The notes beneath the pieces were generated by a model. That model ran no database searches. It was not told the DNA's origin and was given only the letters and a program-made list of their open reading frames with translations. A program made the position numbers and the translations under genes. Below, piece after piece: positions 25,973-34,395 of a stretch of DNA of 64,000 nucleotides (the first letter of the stretch is position 1; every line of letters begins with the position of its first letter). Location: NCBI RefSeq assembly GCF_014651075.1, contig NZ_BMWE01000022.1, positions 1-64,000 on the forward strand, read 5' to 3'. Source of the stretch: Streptomyces djakartensis (GTDB lineage Bacteria > Actinomycetota > Actinomycetes > Streptomycetales > Streptomycetaceae).

Positions 25973-26386
25973 TCAGGCCGAGCCGCAGCTCCACGGGCCC
26001 CACGCGTTCGAGCCCGTCTGCCCGCTGGAGTACTCGCCCGAGCCGGCCTGCATGCAGACGCCGGTGCCCTCGTCGTAGCTCTTGTTGACGGTCACCGGGG
26101 AGCCGTCGGCCGAGTTGGGGTTCCAGATGAGGAAGTCGTAGCCGCCGTCCGGCTTGTACGGCGCGACATCCACCTTCACGACCGCGGCCCAGCCGTCCGC
26201 GCACTTGTCGTACACGGTGAACACCTCACCGTACGACGCGAAGTGTCCGGCGGAAGCATTCGAACACCCCGCCTTGAAGCTCGGCCCGTAGACCGTCACG
26301 TCCGTCCCCGCCAGGGCCGGCGAACCGGCGAGCCCCACCAACGCGACCGCACCGGTCAGCGCCCCTGCCAGCCTGAACTTCTTCAT
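25973..26386 (-). CDS. Small secreted cysteine-containing protein, copy A
   Basis: 137 residues from the ATG before KKFRLAGALTGAVALVG. The signal peptide cleaves near SPALAGTD. The mature domain matches copy B (TVYGPSFKAGCSNASAGHF, ADGWAAVVKVDVAPY, IWNPNSADGSPVTVNKSYD) with the same four cysteines. The tail differs (SSGQTGSNAWGPWSCGSA). The DNA of the two genes is almost identical over the 5' 250 bases, which implies recent duplication or gene conversion. Each has its own terminator. Function unknown. Confidence 0.8.
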   Translation of the reverse strand: MKKFRLAGALTGAVALVGLAGSPALAGTDVTVYGPSFKAGCSNASAGHFASYGEVFTVYDKCADGWAAVVKVDVAPYKPDGGYDFLIWNPNSADGSPVTVNKSYDEGTGVCMQAGSGEYSSGQTGSNAWGPWSCGSA

Positions 26387-26582
26387 GATCCCCCCAAGAT
26401 TCATACGATCTTCATCGCTCGGACAAGATCAGAGAGTAGGGGAGCGCACCTGGTGGCGCAATCTTTTTTCGAACATGGCTGATCTTTGTGGCTTGGTCAC
26501 CCGGGTGAGGAGAGCGCGGCGGGACCCTGAGAGCGGGACCTCTCGTCTGTCCGGGATCTCATCGTGCCGTGGCGGCGGACGC

Positions 26583-27455
26583 TCAGGGGATGAGCCCGCT
26601 CTGGTCGAAGGTGTCGGGCACGGGCAGCGTCCCCCAGCGGTCGATCGGCCATGCCTTCACGATGGCGCGTCCGACGACCTCCTTGACCGGGACCATTCCG
26701 TGGTACTTCTCGCCCTGGTTGTAGCGCGAGTCGCGTGAGTTCTGCCGGTGGTCGCCCATGACCCAGACGTACCCCTGCGGAACCTTCACCTTGAACTGAC
26801 CGCCCGAGTCGTCGACCGAACAGGGCGTGTTGCCGGGGTAGACGTACGGTTCGTCCAGCGCCTTGCCGTTGACCTTCAGCGGGCCGGTTCCCTTGCACTC
26901 GACCGTGTCTCCGCCGACCCCGATCACCCGCTTGATGAGGTCCTTCTCCTCAACCGACGGCATCAGGCCGATCCAGCTGAGGAACGTCTGCATGGCGTTG
27001 GGATCGGGCGTCGGCTCGCCCCTGAGCCAGTTGCCGGGGTCGTGGAAGACGACCACCTCTCCGCGCTCGGGCTCCGAGCCGAACCACGGGGTGAGCTTGT
27101 CGACCAGGACACGGTCGCCCTGCTGGAGGGTGTTCTGCATCGAGTCGGAGGGGATGGAGAACGCCTGCACCAGGAACGTCTTGATCAGCAGCGCCAGCAC
27201 CAGCGCGATAACGATCAGGATCGGCAGCTCCTTCCAGAAGGAGCGCGGCTTCTTCGGGGTTCGGGCCGCGCCACCCGGCCCCTGGTCATCGGCTGTCGTG
27301 TGCTCGCCCGTCACCCTGTCGTCCTCGGCTGTTGCCCCGGCGTCATTCCCGGGGGTCACGGCGCTGTCCGCGGCCGGGACGTCGGATTGCGCCGGGCCTT
27401 CGCGGTGCTCCTCGCCGTCGTGTCCGGACCGTGCGCCGACCGCCACATCCCCCAC
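26583..27455 (-). CDS. sipY: Type I signal peptidase SipY
   Basis: 290 residues from the GTG at 27455, which has GAGGAG five bases upstream. A polar N-terminal tail of about 70 residues precedes one membrane segment (LPILIVIALVLALLIKTFLV). The catalytic serine lies in IPSDSMQNTL and the lysine in LIKRVIGVGGD; WVMGDHRQNSRDSR is box E. The start lies inside the 3' end of sipX by 113 bases. Confidence 0.92.
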   Translation of the reverse strand: MGDVAVGARSGHDGEEHREGPAQSDVPAADSAVTPGNDAGATAEDDRVTGEHTTADDQGPGGAARTPKKPRSFWKELPILIVIALVLALLIKTFLVQAFSIPSDSMQNTLQQGDRVLVDKLTPWFGSEPERGEVVVFHDPGNWLRGEPTPDPNAMQTFLSWIGLMPSVEEKDLIKRVIGVGGDTVECKGTGPLKVNGKALDEPYVYPGNTPCSVDDSGGQFKVKVPQGYVWVMGDHRQNSRDSRYNQGEKYHGMVPVKEVVGRAIVKAWPIDRWGTLPVPDTFDQSGLIP

Positions 27456-28431
27456 ACCAACTCCTCACTCTCTGCCGCCGCCTGCCCCATGTGCGGCGCA
27501 GGCCCACCACTCCCATAACGAGCGGGAGTTCCGCAGGGCTCGGGAGTTGGATCGTTCCGTTCGGATCGTCAGGAGCAACCCTATGCGACAGCCGGGAAGC
27601 GGCGGTCGACCCGGCGCTCGAGTCGGACACGGGCGCGTAGGTCTGGGGCTCTTCCAAGGTGGTCCAGTGACCGAGTGGCCAGGCGATGACCATGGCCCGT
27701 CCCACCACCTCGTCCTCGGAGACAGTGCCGCTGTCGGTGTCCTGGTGCACACGGGAGTCGGCGGAGTTGTTGCGGTGGTCGCCCATCACCCACAGCCGCC
27801 CCTGAGGGACAGTGATGTCGAACGGAGTGTCGGACGGCGCGGCGCCGGGGTACAGGTAGTCCTCGTTCAGCGGGACGCCGTTGACCGTCACGCGTCCCTG
27901 CGCGTCGCAGCACTTGACGCGGTCGCCGCCGACGCCGACGACCCGCTTGATGAGGTCCTTCTCGTTGTCGGACGGCAGCAGACCGATGAAGGCGAGCCCT
28001 TCCTTGACCTGTTTGACGACGACCGGGTCCTCCTGCTGCGGCGTGGTCTGCTCGTCCTGGAGCCAGCCGCCGGGGTCCTTGAAGACGACGACGTCCCCGC
28101 GCTGCGGCTTGGAACCGAACCACGGGGTGAGCTTGTCGACCAGCACGCGGTCGCCGATCTGGATCGTCTGCTCCATGGAGCCGGAGGGGATCACGAAGGC
28201 CTGGACGAGGAACGTCTTCAGCACGAGGGCTATGAGGACGGCGACGCCGACGAGGAGGGGTATCTCCTTGACGGCACCGCGCCTGCGGCGCCGCTTGACC
28301 TTGCGCTGGAGCTTGCGCCGCTCGGCGCGCGTCCGGCCGCCGGCCGGGGAGGAGGTGCGCCGGGCGCCGGTGGGCAGCAGGTTCTCCGCAGGGCCGGCGG
28401 GGACGCCGCGCGGTTTGCCGCGGTTACCCAT
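27343..28431 (-). CDS. sipX: Type I signal peptidase SipX
   Basis: 362 residues from the ATG before GNRGKPRGVPAG, which overlaps the sipW stop. A basic tail (RRKLQRKVKRRRRRG) precedes a membrane segment. The serine lies in IPSGSMEQTI and the lysine in LIKRVVGVGGD; LWVMGDHRNNSADSR is box E. The last 100 residues (hydrophobic LPLVMGVVGLRRTW, then Arg/Gly-rich) extend into sipY. The tail is unusually basic; it could be a real second anchor or the by-product of a lost stop. Confidence 0.88.
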   Translation of the reverse strand: MGNRGKPRGVPAGPAENLLPTGARRTSSPAGGRTRAERRKLQRKVKRRRRRGAVKEIPLLVGVAVLIALVLKTFLVQAFVIPSGSMEQTIQIGDRVLVDKLTPWFGSKPQRGDVVVFKDPGGWLQDEQTTPQQEDPVVVKQVKEGLAFIGLLPSDNEKDLIKRVVGVGGDRVKCCDAQGRVTVNGVPLNEDYLYPGAAPSDTPFDITVPQGRLWVMGDHRNNSADSRVHQDTDSGTVSEDEVVGRAMVIAWPLGHWTTLEEPQTYAPVSDSSAGSTAASRLSHRVAPDDPNGTIQLPSPAELPLVMGVVGLRRTWGRRRQRVRSWCGGCGGRRTVRTRRRGAPRRPGAIRRPGRGQRRDPRE

Positions 28432-29143
28432 GGGCGCCCGCCCTTCGGGCGGCGGGCACGCGCGCATAGGTGTCGGGGCGGTGCAGGCGCGTGGCGTGAC
28501 CGGGGGGCCATACGATCCCGTCGGCGCGGCCGATCACGTCGCCGACCGGGACCATGCCGCCACCGGGGGAGCCGAGGTGGTCGCGGGAGTCGCTGGACCG
28601 GCTGCGGTGGTCGCCGAGGACGAACAGGGCGCCGTCGGGCACGACGACGTCGAAGGGCACCGCGGACGGGCTGTCGCCGGGGTACAGCAAGCCCGACTCG
28701 TCGACCGGCCGGCCGTTCACCTGGATCCTCCCCTCCTTGTCGCAGCAGACCACGTGGTCTTCCCCCACGCCTACAACGCGTTTGACGTAGTCCGCGTGCC
28801 CGAAGTGCCCGGTCCCGTCGAACACGACGATGTCTCCCCGCTGCGGCTGGGCACCGAAACGGTATGCCAACTTATTTACGAGAACCCGGTCCCCGATCCT
28901 CAATGCCCGCTCCATGGATCCGCTGGGGATCTGGAACGGCCGCAGCACGAACGCGGACAGCAGCAGCAGAAACAGCAGGCAGGTCAGCAGGGTCAGCGTG
29001 ATCCGGCCGCCGGGAATCCACTCGGCGGCCCGCGACAACGCGAAACGCGACCGTTCCTCCGGCCCCCTGGCCTCCGAGGGGTCCTCGGAGCCGGAAGGGC
29101 GGGAGGAGCGGTCGCGCTCCGTCGGCTGTGCTTCGGTGTCCAT
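28424..29143 (-). CDS. sipW: Type I signal peptidase SipW
   Basis: 239 residues. A polar N-terminus of about 45 residues precedes one membrane segment (ITLTLLTCLLFLLLLSAFVL). The catalytic serine is in IPSGSMERAL and the lysine in DYVKRVVGVGED; LFVLGDHRSRSSDSRDH is box E. It lies just after rplS on the same strand and heads the sipW-sipX-sipY cluster, matching the arrangement reported in S. lividans. Confidence 0.92.
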   Translation of the reverse strand: MDTEAQPTERDRSSRPSGSEDPSEARGPEERSRFALSRAAEWIPGGRITLTLLTCLLFLLLLSAFVLRPFQIPSGSMERALRIGDRVLVNKLAYRFGAQPQRGDIVVFDGTGHFGHADYVKRVVGVGEDHVVCCDKEGRIQVNGRPVDESGLLYPGDSPSAVPFDVVVPDGALFVLGDHRSRSSDSRDHLGSPGGGMVPVGDVIGRADGIVWPPGHATRLHRPDTYARVPAARRAGAHG

Positions 29144-29188
29144 CGGAGCCAGATGCTATCCGGCCCCGAGGTGAACCCCGGAGAGCGC

Positions 29189-29539
29189 TCAGCTCTCGCG
29201 CTTCTCCTTGATCTTCGCGGCCTTGCCGCGCAGCTCGCGCAGGTAGTACAGCTTGGCGCGGCGGACGTCACCCTTGGTGACGAGCTCGATCTTCTCCACG
29301 ATCGGGGTGTGCACCGGGAAGGTGCGCTCGACGCCGACGGAGAAGGAGACCTTGCGGACCGTGAAGGTCTCGCGCACGCCGGCGCCCTGGCGGCGGATCA
29401 CGACGCCCTTGAACTGCTGCACACGGGAGCGGTTGCCCTCGATGACGCGGACGTGCACGTTGACGGTGTCGCCCGGGCGGAAGGCGGGGACGTCGCTGCG
29501 CAGCGACGCGGAGTCGACGGTGTCGAGCAGGTGAGACAT
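29189..29539 (-). CDS. rplS: 50S ribosomal protein L19
   Basis: 116 residues from the ATG before SHLLDTVDSASLRSD. FRPGDTVNVHVRVIEGNRSR, FKGVVIRRQGAGVRETFTVR and AKLYYLRELRGKAAKIKEKR span the whole protein. An upstream extension to 29566 is not expected. It follows trmD as in most bacteria. Confidence 0.97.
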   Translation of the reverse strand: MSHLLDTVDSASLRSDVPAFRPGDTVNVHVRVIEGNRSRVQQFKGVVIRRQGAGVRETFTVRKVSFSVGVERTFPVHTPIVEKIELVTKGDVRRAKLYYLRELRGKAAKIKEKRES

Positions 29540-29675
29540 GTCGTCTGCTTTCCTCGCTGATGCCACAGGTCATCAACGGAAACTAGGTTTTTCGGAATCA
29601 GGGCTGTGCGGGTCGGGGCGGGCGTCGTCTCCCCCTGTGGCAGGGGCGCACGCCGGACGGACGCACAACAGCTGG

Positions 29676-30509
29676 CTATTCTTCCACGCCGTCGGTCCTG
29701 CGCCAAAATCGGCCGTACGGCTCCCCCGCCGGGTCCGGCGCCCAGCCCAGGATGGAGAGCATCTCGCGGTCCTTCTTGTCGAAGGCCTTGGGATCGCACC
29801 GCTCGATGAGGTCGGGGCGGTGGGCGGTGGTGCGCTTGAGGGCCTCGTCCCGGCGCCAGCGGGCGATCTTGCCGTGGTGGCCGCTGAGCAGCACGTCGGG
29901 GATGTCCCGGCCGCGCCACTCGGGCGGCTTGGTGTAGACGGGCCCCTCCAGCAGGTTGGCCATCGCGCCGGGCGCGAAGGAGTCGTCCCGGTGGGACTCG
30001 GCATTGCCCAGGACGCCGGGCAGCAGCCGCGCCACGGCCTCCGTGACGACCAGGACGGCCGCCTCGCCTCCGGCCAGGACGTAGTCGCCGATGGACACCT
30101 CGTACACCGGCATCCGGGTCGCGTACTCGTCGACGACGCGCCGGTCGATGCCCTCGTAGCGGGCCGGCGTGAAGATCAGCCAGGGGCGCTCGGAGAGGTG
30201 GACGGCGAGCTCCTGGGTGAAGGGGCGGCCGCTCGGGGTCGGCACGATCAGGGCCGGTTCGCGGGAGCCGGTCTCGTAGCCGTCGGCCAGGACGGAGTCG
30301 AGCGCGTCTCCCCAGGGCCCGGTCTTCATGACCATGCCCGGGCCGCCGCCGTACGGGGTGTCGTCGACGGTGTTGTGCCGGTCGTACGTCCAGGCGCGCA
30401 GATCGTGGACGTGGACATCGAGCTGTCCACGCGCGCGCGCCTTGCCGACGAGGGAGACGTTCAGCGGTTCCAGGTACTCGGGGAAGATCGTGACGACGTC
30501 GAGGCGCAT
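29676..30509 (-). CDS. trmD: tRNA (guanine37-N1)-methyltransferase
   Basis: 277 residues. The SPOUT knot is shown by RLDVVTIFPEYLEPLN, TPYGGGPGMVMKTGPW and SIGDYVLAGGEAAVLVV. It methylates G37 of tRNAs to prevent frameshifting. Its start overlaps the last base of rimM. A tail region after the SPOUT domain (YTKPPEWRGRDIPDVLLSG) is normal. Confidence 0.97.
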   Translation of the reverse strand: MRLDVVTIFPEYLEPLNVSLVGKARARGQLDVHVHDLRAWTYDRHNTVDDTPYGGGPGMVMKTGPWGDALDSVLADGYETGSREPALIVPTPSGRPFTQELAVHLSERPWLIFTPARYEGIDRRVVDEYATRMPVYEVSIGDYVLAGGEAAVLVVTEAVARLLPGVLGNAESHRDDSFAPGAMANLLEGPVYTKPPEWRGRDIPDVLLSGHHGKIARWRRDEALKRTTAHRPDLIERCDPKAFDKKDREMLSILGWAPDPAGEPYGRFWRRTDGVEE

Positions 30510-31051
30510 TACGACTCGTCCCGGCTGGAGGCGATCTCCGCGCGGTCGTCGATCAGGCCCGGCGGCGGGGTGATGACGGCCCTCTGCTCCTCCAGGTCGA
30601 TCTCGCTGACGATCTCCTCGACGAAGGGGATCAGCACCTCGCTGCCGTCGGGGCGCTCGACGATGAACAGGTCCTGGGTGGGCAGGTGCGAGATCTCCGT
30701 GATCCGGCCGACCTGCGTGCCGTCCGCGGTGATCACGTCGAGGTCGATGAGCTGGTGGTCGTAGTACTCGTCCTCGCCCTCGGGCAGCTCGTCGGGGTCG
30801 ATCTCGGCGATCAGGAGGGTGTTGCGCAGGGCCTCGGCGCCGGTGCGGTCGCTGACGCCCTCGAAGCGCAGCAGGAGGCGGCCGCTGTGGACGCGGCCGG
30901 TCTCGATGGTGAGCGGTCCCGCCGAGGCGGGATCGGTGGCGAGTACGGCGCCGGGTGCGAGCCTGAGTTCCGGCTCGTCGGTCCGTACCTCGACGGTGAC
31001 CTCACCCTTGATTCCATGGGCACGGCCGATCCGGGCGACTACCAGCTGCAC
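30509..31051 (-). CDS. rimM: Ribosome maturation factor RimM
   Basis: 180 residues from a GTG. QLVVARIGRAHGIKGEVTVE is the N-terminal barrel, and DEYYDHQLIDLDVITADG begins the PRC barrel, followed by GRITEISHLPTQDLFIV. It binds S19 and aids maturation of the 30S head. It is coupled to trmD. A hairpin at 31078-31114 separates it from the khpA-rpsP pair. Confidence 0.96.
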   Translation of the reverse strand: MQLVVARIGRAHGIKGEVTVEVRTDEPELRLAPGAVLATDPASAGPLTIETGRVHSGRLLLRFEGVSDRTGAEALRNTLLIAEIDPDELPEGEDEYYDHQLIDLDVITADGTQVGRITEISHLPTQDLFIVERPDGSEVLIPFVEEIVSEIDLEEQRAVITPPPGLIDDRAEIASSRDES

Positions 31052-31077
31052 GTGTGCGATCTCCTGTCATACGACTA

Positions 31078-31114
31078 CGGGCCGGGGACGGCCCTGAGGG
31101 CCCTCCCCGGCCCG
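31078..31114 (-). terminator. Hairpin between khpA and rimM
   Basis: A perfect 11-bp stem (CGGGCCGGGGA and complement) with a 15-base loop, on the path from rpsP-khpA to rimM-trmD-rplS. It has no U-tract and may attenuate. Confidence 0.65.
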
Positions 31115-31132
31115 AGCCGGTTGCGATAAGCG

Positions 31133-31372
31133 TCAGCGGACGTGGTCCACGTCGACGAGGTCGACGCGGACGCCGCGACCACCGATGGCGCCCACGACGG
31201 TGCGCAGGGCGCGTGCGGTGCGGCCGTTGCGGCCGATCACCTTGCCGAGGTCGTCCGGGTGGACCCGGACCTCGAGCACCCGTCCGCGGCGCAGGTTGCG
31301 CGAGGCGACCTGCACATCGTCAGGGTTGTCGACGATGCCCTTCACGAGGTGCTCGAGAGCCTCCTCGAGCAT
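31133..31372 (-). CDS. khpA: KH-domain RNA-binding protein KhpA
   Basis: 79 residues forming one KH domain with the GxxG loop in VIGRNGRTARALRT. The N-terminus LEEALEHLVKGIVDNPDDVQ is typical. It sits between rpsP and rimM, the usual place of khpA in Gram-positives. The ATG lies 2 bases past the rpsP stop. Confidence 0.95.
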   Translation of the reverse strand: MLEEALEHLVKGIVDNPDDVQVASRNLRRGRVLEVRVHPDDLGKVIGRNGRTARALRTVVGAIGGRGVRVDLVDVDHVR

Positions 31373-31374
31373 GC

Positions 31375-31794
31375 TCAGGCCTCGGTCGAAGCGGACTCAG
31401 CGGCGGCCTCGTCCTTCTTCTCAGCCTTCTTCTTCTGGGTGATCGCCTCACCCTTGCCCTCGTCCTCGCCGCCGATGGCCTCGAACGACGGGCGCGCGGC
31501 CTTCTCCGGCTGCGTCAGCAGCGGAGCCGGGGCGGGCTCGCCCTTGAACTTCTGCCAGTCGCCGGTCTTCTTGAGGATGGCCATCACGGGCTCGGTCGGC
31601 TGGGCGCCGACACCGAGCCAGTACGCCACACGCTCGGCGTCGACCTCGATCACCGACGGGTTGTACGTCGGGTGGTACTTGCCGATCTCCTCGATGGCCC
31701 GGCCGTCACGGCGGGTGCGGGAGTCGGCGACGACGATGCGGTAGTGAGGCGAACGGATCTTGCCCAGACGCTTCAGCTTGATCTTGACTGCCAC
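31375..31794 (-). CDS. rpsP: 30S ribosomal protein S16
   Basis: 139 residues. It starts AVKIKLKRLGKIRSPHYRIV and includes VADSRTRRDGRAIEEIGKYH, the core of S16. The last 50 residues form a charged, Ala/Lys/Glu-rich tail, longer than in most bacteria but common in actinobacteria. First gene of the rpsP-khpA-rimM-trmD-rplS block. Confidence 0.97.
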   Translation of the reverse strand: MAVKIKLKRLGKIRSPHYRIVVADSRTRRDGRAIEEIGKYHPTYNPSVIEVDAERVAYWLGVGAQPTEPVMAILKKTGDWQKFKGEPAPAPLLTQPEKAARPSFEAIGGEDEGKGEAITQKKKAEKKDEAAAESASTEA

Positions 31795-32083
31795 GGGAGT
31801 GGGTTCTCCTGGATTTGACGTGGTTGGGCACGGCGAGAGAAGCCGCGTGGGGTTGCGGTACCCGAGTGCCCGATGGACGCGTCAGCCGGAGGAGAGAGGG
31901 GTCCTGTGCGGCTGTCGAGTACAGCTAGCCATTGTGCCATACCCTGCGGGCCGCTTCGGGCCAGGGGTGCCCGGCCGCTGTGCGGGCATGGCTGAGCGGC
32001 ACCCGGCGCAGAGGTGGAGGTACGTCGGGTGCCCACCCCGCCTCATGTCGTCGACCGGCAGCCACGAGATGCCGGTGCGAACG

Positions 32084-32686
32084 TCAGCTCGCCACCGCTC
32101 CGACCACGTCCGGGATCCGGAACGGCTTGCCGCAGCCGCCGCAGACGATGGGGGCCTGGGCGAGGACCGAAGGGACGACGCGGACGTTGCGGCCGCAGTC
32201 GCAGACCGCCTTGACCCGCACGCCGCCGCCGGAGGAGCCGTGGCGGGCGGCCGGGCCCCGGAAGGTGCGGGAGGTGTCGGAGGAGGTCGCGGCCGTGTGG
32301 GCCTTCAGCGCGCGCTGGAGGCGTTCGATCGTCGGGCGGTAGCGGCGCTTCGCCTCGGGGGTGAGCGTGACCAGGGAGAAGCCGCTGCTGGGGTGCGGTT
32401 CCTCGGGGTGGTCCAGGCCCAGCTCCTCGGCGATCGCGAGGAATCTGCGGTTGTGGTAGCGGCCGGCGCGGGAGGTGTCGCGGACGCCGCGCGCGGCGGC
32501 GACGCCATGGACTGCCTCATGGAGCAGTCGCTCGAAGGAGAGTTCGTGACCGCACGCGGACGACGACTCCCCGATCAGGGACTCTGGCGCCGCAAGGTCG
32601 GGCAGCTCGGGGTGGTACCGCTGAATGTCGGCCCACGCCTGTGCCAGCTCTGCGGCGAGAACAGGTGGTGTCTGTGTCGTGCTCAC
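32084..32686 (-). CDS. SprT-like zinc metalloprotease-domain protein
   Basis: 200 residues from a GTG before STTQTPPVLAAEL; an ATG at 32749 would add 21 residues and neither has a clear ribosome site. ELSFERLLHEAVHGVAAARG holds HEAVH, an HExxH zinc motif, followed by RAGRYHNRRFLAIAEELGL as in SprT-like proteins. The C-terminus has CDCGRN and CGGCGKPF, a likely zinc ribbon. Such proteins resemble DNA-protein crosslink proteases, but its substrate is unknown. GC3 bias supports coding throughout. Confidence 0.75.
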   Translation of the reverse strand: MSTTQTPPVLAAELAQAWADIQRYHPELPDLAAPESLIGESSSACGHELSFERLLHEAVHGVAAARGVRDTSRAGRYHNRRFLAIAEELGLDHPEEPHPSSGFSLVTLTPEAKRRYRPTIERLQRALKAHTAATSSDTSRTFRGPAARHGSSGGGVRVKAVCDCGRNVRVVPSVLAQAPIVCGGCGKPFRIPDVVGAVAS

Positions 32687-33456
32687 GTAATGACAACGAG
32701 CCTGGGTGCCCCAGTGTTCCGATTCCGGGGCATCCCAAATAATTTGCACGTACCCGTCAGTTGCCTCTGATGCGTGCGGACGAGGGCGGGTGCGCTGATC
32801 TGCGGAGAAGCCTCACAGCTCACCACAAGGTGGTGCGTAGCCCCGCGTACGATCCGGCGCGTACGCAGTGCACGCACGCCGGGGTACAGGAGGTCCGCGG
32901 GTACGCAAGAGGCGTTTCGGCCGCCTGGAGCCGCACTCAGTAAGCGCCTGCGACGACCGCGACGTTACCGGGTGCGTCGGCGGCGTCCGGCACCGACCCG
33001 TCCTCGGCGACCAGACACCGTAGGCCACCGCGTGATCGGCCGGCTTGACCTCGCCCTCCTCGCCGAGCGTGGCCCACGGGATGCGCGCCCGGCCGCCGCC
33101 GGTGGCCACCTCGACGGCCTCCGACACCCGGGCCGTACGGCACTCGCGGCGCTGACGGGACTGTCTCGGCAGCGTCCCTGGTCGTCCTCCTCGACGTGGA
33201 CCCGGATTCCGGCCAGCGCGGGAAATCGTCCGCCCGGGGGGACCGGCACCCTCGTCACAGCGGGATGCCACCGCCCACGTTGCCGGAATGTGAAATCTCG
33301 CCACCGGCACATGACATCTCGCAAGCCCTGCCGCATTCCACTGGACGACAGGTCGAGGGGGGAGTTTCCTGGCATACGGGGGTAGTGCGAGCGCACTGTC
33401 ACGGGGGCCATGTAATCGGGCAAGAGGCAACTCTCGGCGGATTGGGGCGCTTACTT
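32687..33456. other. 770-base region between SprT-like gene and methyltransferase gene
   Basis: Holds the frameshifted relic at 32937-33258 on the minus strand. The remaining parts (32687-32936 and 33259-33456) are lower in GC than the surroundings and show no supported gene; they probably carry the promoters of the two divergent neighbours. Confidence 0.5.
32937..33258 (-). pseudogene. Frameshifted gene relic, family unknown
   Basis: Three frames in succession show coding-type codon bias. The first starts at a GTG (33258) and encodes TRVPVPPGGRFPALAGIRVH. The second, from about 33165, encodes ECRTARVSEAVEVATGGGRA and then IPWATLGEEGEVKPADHAVA. The third, from about 33005, encodes AEDGSVPDAADAPGNVAVVA ending in TGA. 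Joined, they give about 105 residues. Either two frameshift mutations disabled the gene or the sequence has two errors here. I do not recognise the family. Confidence 0.5.
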
Positions 33457-34311
33457 ATGACACCTACGCTCGTGCGGCAGCACCTGCCTCACGCGGGGAC
33501 AGCACCCCGCGTGGACCTGCGTGCACGCGCGCGTGACTGGTCCGAGATCCAGGAGCGGATGCTGGTTCCGCTCTACGAGGCCGTCTACGAGCGACTGGAC
33601 GTGGGTCCCGCAACCCGGCTGCTCGGCCTCGGCTGCGGTTCCGGACTCGCCCTGCTGATGGCCGCCGCCCGGGGAGCGGCGGTCACCGGTGTCGACGCTT
33701 CCCACGAACGAATGACCCTGGCACGGGAGCGACTGCTGCCCGAGGCGGGGGGCGCGGACACCCGTGCGCACACCCGGCTGATCGACGGATCGCCCCGGGA
33801 CGCCGAGGAACCGGGCGCTCCCGCCTACACCCTGGTGACCGCGTTCGAGCCGATCGGGTGCCTCGCCGGCGACTCGGAGGGGCTGGGCGGGCTGCTCGCG
33901 GAGGCCACGCCGCTGGCCGAGCGCGGAGCGGCCGTGGTGCTGGCCGGCTGGGGCCCGCCGGAGCGGTGCGCCACGGCGTCGGTGCTGCGGGTGGCCACCA
34001 AGCTGGCGGAACCGCTGCGCAACACGGGCAGCTGGCGGCCGGCTCTGCGCGACGACCTGGAGGACGTCGCCCAGCGGGCGGGGCTCAGGCCGGACGGCTC
34101 CGGCCGGGTGGCGTGCCCCTTCGGGTACGCCGACGTGGACAGCGCGCGGCGCGGGCTGAAGTCGACCGGTCTCTTCGACGCGGCGATGACGGCGACGGAC
34201 CAGGTCCAGGTGGACAAGGAACTGACCGAGGCTCTCCATCCCCACCAGCGTCAGGACGGCACGGTGTGGATGCCGAACGTGTTCCGCTACCTGATCGCCC
34301 GGACCCCGTGA
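33457..34311 (+). CDS. SAM-dependent methyltransferase
   Basis: 284 residues from the ATG before TPTLVRQHLPHAGTAP. The class I motif I is LLGLGCGSGLALLMAAARGA, followed by VTGVDASHERMTLARERL (motif post I). The C-terminal part (DQVQVDKELTEALHPHQRQD) is less typical. The open frame extends upstream to 33196, but that part lacks a start with a ribosome site. Substrate unknown; it is not a known rRNA or tRNA enzyme. Confidence 0.8.
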   Translation: MTPTLVRQHLPHAGTAPRVDLRARARDWSEIQERMLVPLYEAVYERLDVGPATRLLGLGCGSGLALLMAAARGAAVTGVDASHERMTLARERLLPEAGGADTRAHTRLIDGSPRDAEEPGAPAYTLVTAFEPIGCLAGDSEGLGGLLAEATPLAERGAAVVLAGWGPPERCATASVLRVATKLAEPLRNTGSWRPALRDDLEDVAQRAGLRPDGSGRVACPFGYADVDSARRGLKSTGLFDAAMTATDQVQVDKELTEALHPHQRQDGTVWMPNVFRYLIARTP

Positions 34312-34344
34312 CATCCAGGTCCTGACGGGCCGGGGCACGACTGA

Positions 34345-34374
34345 GGGCGCCTCCCCTTTCACGAGGGGGCGCCC
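34345..34374. terminator. Terminator between the methyltransferase gene and ffh
   Basis: GGGCGCCTCCCCT pairs with AGGGGGCGCCC with one bulged base and a short loop. It lies between convergent genes and can serve both strands. Confidence 0.7.
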
Positions 34375-34395
34375 CGGGCCGTGAGAAACGGGCCG

